DNA of 8,278 bases from contig JAQGPB010000442.1 in assembly GCA_028293265.1 (NCBI GenBank), positions 1 through 8,278 of the forward strand, given 5' to 3'. The notes below the pieces were generated by a model, which made no database searches, was not told where the DNA came from, and was given only the letters and a program-made list of their open reading frames with translations. This DNA is from Pedosphaera sp. (GTDB taxonomy: Bacteria; Verrucomicrobiota; Verrucomicrobiae; Limisphaerales; Pedosphaeraceae). Position 1 is the first letter of the stretch. The number at the start of each line of letters is the position of its first letter. Below, one piece after another: positions 1 through 5,569 of the stretch. The translations under genes were made by a program, and so were the position numbers.

Positions 1-111
1 CGTGGGTTGTTGTTTCAGCGGTTGGTCGAACAAGCGGTCGCGCTCGGTCCGGTGCGAGGCGACGAGTTGGTTGGCGGCAGAAAACCACAAGCGGTGGGGT
101 TGGGGGAATAA
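1..111 (+). CDS. C-terminal tail of an unidentified plus-strand gene (5' truncated)
   Basis: Frame 1 is open from the window edge for 36 codons and ends in TAA at 109-111. The peptide begins RGLLFQRLVEQAVALGPVRG and ends AVGLGE. It looks protein-like (amphipathic LLFQRLVEQAVAL helix, then a Gly/Pro-rich end), and the codons (GTC, GCG, CTC, GGC, GAC, GAG) are GC-rich like the other genes here. The DNA turns AT-rich straight after the stop, as expected at a gene end. The family is not recognised and no motif is diagnostic. The competing frame starting at base 2 gives an implausible Trp/Lys/Phe-rich peptide running into the A/T tracts. Only the tail is visible, so no function is assigned. Confidence 0.4.
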   Translation, partial: RGLLFQRLVEQAVALGPVRGDELVGGRKPQAVGLGE

Positions 112-240
112 AGTGCATAGCCCTAAAGTTTTTTTCAGGGGTCAAAAACCTTGTGTTTTTCTGAAAGCACGGATGACCCGTAAACATTGGCCGCAACCGC
201 CTTTTTTTCACAAAGATTCATCAAAAAAAATAAACGTGTC

Positions 241-257
241 AAACCTACCGTAGGTTT
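241..257. repeat. Perfect 7-bp inverted repeat with 3-nt spacer
   Basis: The arms are aaaccta (241-247) and taggttt (251-257) around ccg. Read on the minus strand the hairpin is followed after about 9 nt by a T8 run (complement of 223-230). It could therefore be a poor intrinsic terminator for minus-strand transcription, or a dimeric protein-binding site. The stem is weak and far from the adh stop, so the role is undecided. Confidence 0.4.
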
Positions 258-352
258 CATTTTCCAGCATCCGCTCTGGTAAGCTGGCTCCATGAATGCT
301 CAAAATAGAGTAGGTCTGGGTCCAGGCCGCGGGTTGGGCGGGCGGTGTGTAG

Positions 353-396
353 CGCGGGCGTCCCGCCTGCGAGTGCGCCGGGCGTCTCGCCCGGTG
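353..396. repeat. Two tandem GC-rich REP-like hairpins
   Basis: Hairpin 1 pairs 353-360 with 364-371 around the loop tcc (361-363), with one G-U pair. Hairpin 2 pairs 376-384 with 388-396 around the loop tct (385-387), also with one G-U pair. Both share the layout 'gcgggcg or ccgggcg, TC(C/T) loop, complement' and are 4 nt apart. Short paired hairpins like this are typical of dispersed REP-like intergenic elements. Whether other copies exist in the genome cannot be seen here. No T-run follows on either side, so they are not classical terminators. Confidence 0.6.
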
Positions 397-483
397 TGGG
401 TCGTTGGGCGCGTGGGGCGGAGTTTCTTGCTAAATCAGCCTAAATTTGCACCCCCCACGTTCAACCCTCAACCATTCGCGTAC

Positions 484-527
484 CCGCCTTTTTCCGCCTT
501 TTTCCGCCTTTTTCCGCCTTTTTCCGC
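484..527. repeat. 10-bp tandem repeat with helically phased T5 tracts
   Basis: Four perfect copies of ccgccttttt run head to tail (484-493, 494-503, 504-513, 514-523), followed by ccgc (524-527). The period is exactly 10 bp, so the four T5/A5 tracts lie on nearly the same face of the helix, the classic arrangement for intrinsically curved DNA. The array sits about 70 bp beyond the adh stop codon and next to an A/T-rich run at 529-545. It may be a recent slippage-generated microsatellite, a bending or nucleoid-protein site, or both. Confidence 0.85.
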
Positions 528-595
528 GAAATTAAAAATTTTTTATGTGTTACCAAGCCAACGCCACCATTGTCTCCGGGGACCGCACCCGGCCC

Positions 596-1624
596 TCAAG
601 GCACAATCACCACCCGCACCTCATCGCCGAATTTTTCCAGGCGGTCCAGCGTGTCATTGATGACCGCGGCATCGAGCGGAATGGTTTGCGTGATGACCTG
701 CGACAGCTTGAGCCGGCCCTGCCGCACCCATTCGATAAGTGTGGGAATTTCCTGCGCCAGATGGTCGGAAACCCCGATGATTTCCGCCTCCTTGTTCAAC
801 ACTTCGCCGTACGGCGCGACCTCAAAACTTTTGTCGGTGATGCCCACCAGCAGGGCGCGCCCCTTGATGGCCAGCGAACGGACCGCCTGCTGCATCGTCA
901 GCGGCAGCCCGATCAGTTCCAGCGCCACATCCGCGCCCCGGCCGCCGGTGAGCCGCTTGATTTCAGCCACCGGATCGCCCTGCGAAGCGTCAACGGGAAT
1001 CGCCCCCAGCGCGCGCGCCATTTCCAACTTGCCCGGCTTGATGTCCACCGCGAAAATCTCCCCCGCCCCCATGGCGCGCGCCAGTTGCAGCGCCGAGAAG
1101 CCCAGTCCGCCCACGCCAAAAATCGCCACCGATTCGCCCGCCTTGAGCCGTCCTTTGTTGAGCGCATGCAGCGAAGTCGCCGAGGAACACATCATGACGG
1201 CCCCCTGTTCAAACGGAATTTCCGCGGGCAGCACAAACACGCTGCGCGCCGGGACGCAGAGGTATTCCGCGTATCCGCCATCGCGATACTTGCCGATCAT
1301 CGCGCCAGTGGTGCAAAATTGTTCGCTGCCCTCATTGCAATACCCGCAATCGCCGCAACTGATGAGATAATGCACGCAAACCCGGTCACCCGCCTTGAGC
1401 CGCGTCACTTCCGCGCCGACCTTGTCCACGACTCCCGCCACTTCGTGCCCCAAGGTCAGCGGCAAGGGATGAACGCGCGATTTCCCGGCGCGATAATGCG
1501 CATCGGAATGGCAAACCCCGGCAGCCTTCACGCGCACCAAAACCTCACGCGGCCCGACTTGGGGAATGGGAATCTCCTGCGCTTCCAAACGGCGGCCGGG
1601 CTCGACGAGGCGGACGGCTTTCAT
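596..1624 (-). CDS. Zinc-dependent alcohol dehydrogenase (MDR family)
   Basis: Predicted cytosolic, NAD(P)-dependent medium-chain alcohol dehydrogenase that interconverts alcohols and aldehydes. With the start at 1624 it has 342 residues, normal for the family. The N-terminal GroES-like domain carries catalytic-zinc ligands C38 (GVCHSD), H60-E61 (GHE) and probably C146. The structural-zinc lobe has C90, C93, C96 and C104 (CGDCGYC...C). A Rossmann domain follows with the FGVGGLG loop at 169-175, and D194 at the end of the next strand favours NAD over NADP. An upstream in-frame start at 1654 would add ten Arg-rich residues inside folB. The MKAVRL start is preferred because it matches the family and leaves only 1 nt (TGA-C-ATG) after the folB stop, implying translational coupling. 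The substrate is not evident; glycolaldehyde, the FolB by-product, is a context-based guess. Confidence 0.93.
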   Translation of the reverse strand: MKAVRLVEPGRRLEAQEIPIPQVGPREVLVRVKAAGVCHSDAHYRAGKSRVHPLPLTLGHEVAGVVDKVGAEVTRLKAGDRVCVHYLISCGDCGYCNEGSEQFCTTGAMIGKYRDGGYAEYLCVPARSVFVLPAEIPFEQGAVMMCSSATSLHALNKGRLKAGESVAIFGVGGLGFSALQLARAMGAGEIFAVDIKPGKLEMARALGAIPVDASQGDPVAEIKRLTGGRGADVALELIGLPLTMQQAVRSLAIKGRALLVGITDKSFEVAPYGEVLNKEAEIIGVSDHLAQEIPTLIEWVRQGRLKLSQVITQTIPLDAAVINDTLDRLEKFGDEVRVVIVP

Positions 1625-1625
1625 G

Positions 1626-1970
1626 TCAGCTCTGCGTCCACGAGACCGAAACATAAGCCGCCTGCGGAATGGCGAATTTCTTCACCTCGACCGTCACCTC
1701 CTGCGGCCGGTATTCGCGCATTATCTGATCGGCCAGATTCACCGCGAGTTTTTCAATCAATTTCCAGCTCCGGCCCTTGCCATACTGGAGCAACTGCTGC
1801 GAAACCGCGAAATAATCAATGGTCTTATTGATGCGATCACTGAAAGCGGCGACCGAAAAATCGAAGACCATGTCCACCGTCAGCAGAAGTCGTTGCGGTG
1901 TGGCGCGCTCGGCATCGGTCACGCCGACCGAGTAAAAAACCTCCAGGTCAACAATTTTGATATTAGGCAT
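1626..1970 (-). CDS. folB: Dihydroneopterin aldolase (FolB-like)
   Basis: Cytosolic folate-pathway enzyme that cleaves 7,8-dihydroneopterin to 6-hydroxymethyl-7,8-dihydropterin and glycolaldehyde; the family usually forms an octameric ring. The 114-residue length is typical (about 115-125). Residues lining up with known FolB active-site positions are E21 (TDAERATPQ), Y53 (TIDYFAV), E73 (WKLIEKLA) and K98 (VEVKKFAIPQ). The tail AAYVSVSW fits the final strand. The ATG at 1970 is the only reasonable start; no strong Shine-Dalgarno is visible. It lies 34 nt after the HAD-Nudix gene and 1 nt before adh, so all three are probably cotranscribed. No other fol genes are in the window. Epimerase or oxygenase variants of this fold are possible, but the catalytic residues look intact. 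Confidence 0.85.
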   Translation of the reverse strand: MPNIKIVDLEVFYSVGVTDAERATPQRLLLTVDMVFDFSVAAFSDRINKTIDYFAVSQQLLQYGKGRSWKLIEKLAVNLADQIMREYRPQEVTVEVKKFAIPQAAYVSVSWTQS

Positions 1971-2004
1971 GCGAGTGATTAGAATGGAGCGGCAGAGTGG
2001 AAAT

Positions 2005-3066
2005 TCAAGAATTGATTGCTTCCAGCAAAACCCGCGTCGGCTGGTTGATGGGCATCGCCAGCGCCGTTCCCACCGGTACCCATTTGAACTCGCGCGCCTC
2101 GTCGTTCAATTTGACCTGCGGCTCGCCCACGCAGCGGGCGGTATAGTTCAGCAGCACGAAATGCGCGTCGCGATAAAACTCCGGCGAGTGAATGCAGTCC
2201 TGCACCAAAACGAAGCGGATATCGCTGATTTCAAGGTTGGTTTCCTCCCTGATCTCGCGGCGCAACGCAGCGACAGATTCCTCGCCCCACTTGATTTTGC
2301 CGCCCGGAATGCCCCACAGATTCGACCACTTGTGCGTACGGACCATGAGCACTTCGCCGGTCGCGTTCAAAATAAGCGCGCCGACCGTAACAATGGGCGG
2401 ACGGTTGCCATCGGAGTTATGCGCCGGTGCTTTCAATTCCAGCCCGTTGTGTTCCAAAATCGAAAGCAATTCTCCAAGGTGTTCCACGATCAAATCGGGT
2501 TCGCTGGCGCGGAGTTGTTGCAGGCCGTTGTAACCGGTCAGCACGGCGCAGGAATGGATTCCGCCATGCCGCGCGGTGTCAATGTCATGCTGCATGTCGC
2601 CGATGAACACAGTCTCGTCCGGTTGCAGTTTATTTTCCTCGAGGATCTGGTGGATCATCTTGCTTTTGTCGAGCACGCCGACATAGCAGCGTTCAAGATA
2701 ATCTCCAAATCCAGTCGTCGCAGCCTGCACCTGGTAATGATCTTCATGCACGGTGCTCAGGAGAAAAGTGCGCAGCCCGCGCCGGCGGCAGAATTCAAGA
2801 AACTCGCGCGCATGCGGCAGGGGCACGACGGAATCCTGCGCCTGGCGAAAGGAGCCGTGAAACCAGACCTCCAGTTGCGGCAACGGAATGTGCGGCACGT
2901 ACCGGTCGTAAAACTTTTTGAACGGCAGGCAGAATTCGGCGCGGAATTGTTCGAGCGTCAACTGCCCGCGTTCCGCTTGGGACAGGACGTAATTGGTTGC
3001 CTGCCAGACCGCCGGGAGGTCGTCCACGAGCGTCCCCGACCAGTCGAAGATAACGTTGCGAATCAT
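2005..3066 (-). CDS. HAD phosphatase - Nudix hydrolase fusion protein
   Basis: A 353-residue, two-domain cytosolic protein. Residues 1-205 are a HAD hydrolase: motif I FDWSGTLVDD with nucleophile D8, a helical cap at about 15-80, motif II S104-T105 (LLSTV), motif III lysine K134 or K136, motif IV GDMQHD (D157, D161). After a polar linker (about 206-223), residues 224-353 form a Nudix domain. Its box at 256-278 (G-x5-E-x7-REIREE) is complete except for N277 in place of the usual Gly. Oddly, the second Asp of HAD motif I is Ser (S10), as in phosphonatase-like HADs (DWAGT), so the phosphatase mechanism may differ. Only 34 nt separate it from folB, suggesting a role in dihydroneopterin triphosphate processing; generic nucleotide or phosphoglycolate clean-up is the alternative. 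GGAG lies almost on the ATG, closer than ideal. A single uninterrupted frame excludes two separate genes. Confidence 0.9.
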   Translation of the reverse strand: MIRNVIFDWSGTLVDDLPAVWQATNYVLSQAERGQLTLEQFRAEFCLPFKKFYDRYVPHIPLPQLEVWFHGSFRQAQDSVVPLPHAREFLEFCRRRGLRTFLLSTVHEDHYQVQAATTGFGDYLERCYVGVLDKSKMIHQILEENKLQPDETVFIGDMQHDIDTARHGGIHSCAVLTGYNGLQQLRASEPDLIVEHLGELLSILEHNGLELKAPAHNSDGNRPPIVTVGALILNATGEVLMVRTHKWSNLWGIPGGKIKWGEESVAALRREIREETNLEISDIRFVLVQDCIHSPEFYRDAHFVLLNYTARCVGEPQVKLNDEAREFKWVPVGTALAMPINQPTRVLLEAINS

Positions 3067-3080
3067 TCTCCAAAGTGTAA

Positions 3081-3121
3081 CCGCGTTGGTCCTTTGGGCA
3101 ACAGTTTGGTTGGGAACGCGG
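3081..3121 (-). other. Inverted repeat in the spacer after the secreted-protein gene
   Basis: The arms ccgcgtt (3081-3087) and aacgcgg (3115-3121) are perfect complements around a 27-nt loop. They lie directly after the stop of the secreted-protein gene (3122-3124) and about 14 nt before the HAD-Nudix start. The loop is long and no T-run follows, so this is not a convincing terminator. It could shape the mRNA between two genes of one transcript. Confidence 0.3.
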
Positions 3122-4888
3122 TCAGGGGCCTTGCTTCAGGCGAAAGAACTTTTGATTGCCGGAAACCGGCACAACGGCGGATACCGTGCCACCATTGGTG
3201 ACCAAGGTCGCCGACAGAATTGACCAGTTGGCGGAAGAAACCAAATTCGTGGATTGTTGGAGTTGAAAGCTCCCACCGGAACTGGGCCAGGAAAGCAGCA
3301 TGTTCGTGCCAGTGGAGACAATGCCCAGATGCGGCAATGATTGGGTGGTGATCAATTCGGTGATCTGAGTTGACCAGACGTCCGTGTCGGAGGGATAGAT
3401 TTGAATGGTCCAGAAACGGGACGAGTCGTTGGGATCAACCGAGGTCGCGCTGTAATCGCCCCAGCGGCTGAGCGGCGGAGTGCCGAGCAAATCGGCATAC
3501 ACTTCGTCATCGCCGTGGTAATCAATCGCTCCAGATTGAAGCAGGTTGGCGCCGCCGAAGGTGGTGATGCCGTTGACGGTTGCGCCCACGTAGGCGTAAC
3601 AACTGATGTAAACGCCTGGGCCTGTGCCATTGCAGCCGATCACCACGGTGCCGCTGGCGTTCGCCGCGATGGATGGAAAAAACAGGTCAAGATTCGGGTC
3701 CGCAATGGTGCCGGATTCCAACAGATGGCGGTTCGCCGCGTTGATGCGATACCAGCGGATGGCGATGCGGTTGTTATATTCGGTGTTGTGAACGGCGTAA
3801 ATGACACCGTTGACCGCGTAAACCTTGGCGGCGAAACGCGCGTCATTGGCTTCGAGCGCCGAGGTGCCATCCGGCTGCGTGGGGGTTAACAGCGGTGCTC
3901 CCTCGACAGAATTGTCCGGAACAAAATAGGGAAGAACCGTGAGATTGGTGCTGTCGGCAAGGGTCGCAGTCGGGGAAGCGCTGTCCAGCACGGCAAAGGC
4001 CACGAGATTCGAATGAAGGCTGCTGTCCATGCCGATGTCGCCGACGGCCACTATGTTGCCGGAACTGCTGCCATCCGAGCAGATGGCCGGTTGCAACACC
4101 TCGCCCCGAACCGCATAATCCATGACACCGAACCAGGTGCGATTGGTGATGGTTGGAGTGGCGGCCAGCAAATCGGATTTGGGCATCGAAACCAGACCGG
4201 GACCAACGGGACTTGAGGCCTGGAAAAAATCGCCCGCAAGATATACTGCGTTGGCATCCAACCCCAAGGTTGGGAAATCGGCAAAATTGCCAAAGTCTGG
4301 ATCGGCCTGAAATAGAAATCCATGCCAGGTCCCGGTGGGATCGGAAGTCGCCGAGACGGCGAATAGAAAATCGTTGGCTTCAAGCGTAGGATCTGAAGCG
4401 GTGGAGTCGAAATCCACCATCGAGGCGAACCATCGTTGCGAAGCGGGATCGTAAATGACCCTGGGATCGGTGACCGCCGAGTCAGGCGAGATGATGAGCC
4501 CGGCGTCAGACCAGAATTTCACATCGGTTTTCCGCTGCAGCCGCACGCCGTTGGTCTTGTTATAGACGGCCACGGTGCCGTTGATGAATTCCATGAAGTG
4601 CCGCGGACCAATCGCGCCATTCGCGTCGGGCGGCAAAGCTGAAGAATTCACCCCATAGGTGCTGCTGGTGAAATTCTGGCCGATAGCAAGACCTATCTGC
4701 GCAGGCAGCGGTTCGCCGGTCAGCAAAAGCAGGCTGCATATGAGCCAAGGCAATAATCGCCCAGCGGTGCGATTGGGTATGCTCACCATCCAGGCCGAAT
4801 GGCAGACCCACGGTGGTTGAACCGACCGGTTACGTCGCTGACTGTGGGTCTCAGACATGATTCGCATAAATGGTAGCAGGTTCTCCAT
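3122..4888 (-). CDS. Secreted protein of unknown function with C-terminal LSW/FFRL module
   Basis: Predicted exported protein of 588 residues with an ATG start at 4888. A signal peptide is clear: hydrophobic core LLPWLICSLLLL at about 45-56, likely cut after LPA near 63. The n-region is unusually long from this start. In-frame ATGs at 4867, 4858 and especially 4789 (MVSIPNRT, a canonical n-region) are credible, and a TTG lies at 4897; none has a good Shine-Dalgarno. The body (about 70-515) is rich in Asn, Asp, Thr and aromatics, with segments such as PPDANGAIGP, DPRVIYDPASQRWF, FADFPTLGLDANAVYL and SRWGDYSATSVDP, suggesting a beta-rich, propeller-like fold. No catalytic motif is recognised. 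The last 72 residues are a separate small beta module (LSW, W555, FFRL at 581-584), similar to C-terminal modules of many verrucomicrobial secreted proteins. The next gene begins 55 nt downstream. Confidence 0.8.
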   Translation of the reverse strand: MENLLPFMRIMSETHSQRRNRSVQPPWVCHSAWMVSIPNRTAGRLLPWLICSLLLLTGEPLPAQIGLAIGQNFTSSTYGVNSSALPPDANGAIGPRHFMEFINGTVAVYNKTNGVRLQRKTDVKFWSDAGLIISPDSAVTDPRVIYDPASQRWFASMVDFDSTASDPTLEANDFLFAVSATSDPTGTWHGFLFQADPDFGNFADFPTLGLDANAVYLAGDFFQASSPVGPGLVSMPKSDLLAATPTITNRTWFGVMDYAVRGEVLQPAICSDGSSSGNIVAVGDIGMDSSLHSNLVAFAVLDSASPTATLADSTNLTVLPYFVPDNSVEGAPLLTPTQPDGTSALEANDARFAAKVYAVNGVIYAVHNTEYNNRIAIRWYRINAANRHLLESGTIADPNLDLFFPSIAANASGTVVIGCNGTGPGVYISCYAYVGATVNGITTFGGANLLQSGAIDYHGDDEVYADLLGTPPLSRWGDYSATSVDPNDSSRFWTIQIYPSDTDVWSTQITELITTQSLPHLGIVSTGTNMLLSWPSSGGSFQLQQSTNLVSSANWSILSATLVTNGGTVSAVVPVSGNQKFFRLKQGP

Positions 4889-4984
4889 TTTAATCAAGTC
4901 AAGTTTGTAACGCAGTCACATGCATATTTCATCAAAGCCGCTTGCGGGCTTGTCATTCCTCCCGGTTTCGACTTTGTTGCTATT
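4889..4984. promoter_or_regulatory. Divergent intergenic region, presumed back-to-back promoters
   Basis: These 96 bases separate two divergent starts, so promoters for both genes should lie here or slightly inside the secreted-protein reading frame. TTGTCA at 4950-4955 is a possible plus-strand -35 element, and TTGACT on the minus strand (complement of 4897-4902) a possible minus-strand one. Neither has a good -10 element at correct spacing. A small inverted repeat (aagcc 4935-4939, ggctt 4947-4951) lies in the middle. The placement is by gene arrangement, not by a clear consensus. Confidence 0.35.
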
Positions 4985-5548
4985 GTGCTGATCGCATTTC
5001 ATAAGCAGTACGGCGTCCTTTCGCAATTCACGCCGGACGGTTCGCCCAACCGCACCCTCGCCGAATTCGGCTTCCCCAAAAATGTCTATCCCATCGGGCG
5101 GCTGGATGCTGATTCAGAGGGCCTGCTGCTTTTGAGCGATGAGGCGGCGTTGAATCAAAAGTTGCTGCATCCGCGCGCCGGGCATTGCCGGATTTATTGG
5201 GCGCAGGTGGAAAACGTTCCGACGCAGGAAAGCCTGGCGCGGCTTGAGCCGGGTATCGTCATCCAATGCCGCAAGACGTTGCCGAGCCGTGCGTGGTTGC
5301 TTGTGCCGCAACCCGAAATCGCGCCCCGCATTCCGCCCATTCGCGAGCGCAAAAGCATTCCCACGGCCTGGATCGGCCTGGAATTGGTCGAGGGGAAAAA
5401 CCGCCAAGTCCGCCGCATGACCGCAAGCATCGGCCATCCCACGTTGCGGCTGCTGCGCGTTCGGATTGGCGGGCTGGAATTGGGGGATTTGCCACCGGGA
5501 AAATGGAAGGAGCTTTCCGCGTATGAACGCGCGTTAGCCTTGGCTTGA
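4985..5548 (+). CDS. rluE: 23S rRNA pseudouridine synthase, RluE-type (RsuA family)
   Basis: Isomerises a uridine in 23S rRNA to pseudouridine (position 2457 in E. coli for RluE). The 187-residue protein lacks an S4 RNA-binding domain, as RluE does. The active-site motif GRLDADSEGLLLL (38-50) carries the catalytic Asp D41. PPIRERKSIPTAW (117-129) is close to the RluE-specific stretch, and EGKNRQVRRMTASIGHPTLRL (136-156) is the conserved RsuA-family C-terminal motif. The start is GTG at 4985; the frame stays open upstream but offers no other start codon, and VLIAFHKQYGVLSQF aligns with the usual RluE beginning. No clear Shine-Dalgarno is present. It diverges from the secreted-protein gene and converges on ftsZ with 21 nt between stops, so it is its own unit. 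RluF/RsuA-type specificity is less likely. Confidence 0.9.
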   Translation: MLIAFHKQYGVLSQFTPDGSPNRTLAEFGFPKNVYPIGRLDADSEGLLLLSDEAALNQKLLHPRAGHCRIYWAQVENVPTQESLARLEPGIVIQCRKTLPSRAWLLVPQPEIAPRIPPIRERKSIPTAWIGLELVEGKNRQVRRMTASIGHPTLRLLRVRIGGLELGDLPPGKWKELSAYERALALA

Positions 5549-5569
5549 CGCCCTTCCCAAATTCATCGG

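Larger units (their letters stand above)
112..595. other. Gene-free repeat-rich spacer between convergent genes
   Basis: No credible gene was found in these 484 bases. The left half is AT-rich, with homopolymer tracts (T7 near 129-135 and 202-208, A8 at 223-230) and a weak A/T hairpin (144-149 with 155-160, loop 150-154) that could mark the end of the left-edge gene. The centre, about 330-420, is very GC-rich and holds two tandem hairpins. An inverted repeat cgtgggg/ccccacg lies at 411-417 and 453-459. The right end holds a 10-bp tandem repeat followed by an A/T-rich stretch up to about 545. Open frames here are translations of these repeats. The gene on the right ends at 596 on the minus strand, so the spacer probably receives transcription from both sides. 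Confidence 0.75.

Noticed and set aside
2..253. 83-codon frame at the left edge
   Set aside because: Trp/Lys/Phe-rich and passing through homopolymer tracts. Frame 1, ending at 111, has better codon character.
484..527. CRISPR array
   Set aside because: The repeat unit is 10 bp with no spacers and no cas genes nearby.
292..660. Small plus-strand ORF across the left spacer
   Set aside because: Its sequence is a translation of the GC hairpins and the 10-bp repeat (PPFSAFFRLFPPFS), and it runs into the adh 3' end.
545..1831. Long plus-strand open frame (428 codons) antisense to adh and folB
   Set aside because: Its product is Arg/His/Pro-rich with no domain, and it overlaps two genes with intact catalytic motifs. 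It is a shadow of high-GC third positions.
1957..3201. Long plus-strand open frame (414 codons) antisense to the HAD-Nudix gene
   Set aside because: No recognisable motif; the opposite strand carries complete HAD motifs and a near-perfect Nudix box.
4845..4888. Twin-arginine (Tat) signal in the secreted protein (SQRRNRS)
   Set aside because: The RR pair lacks the S/T-RR-x-F-L-K pattern and lies about 25 residues before the hydrophobic core. A Sec signal is more likely.
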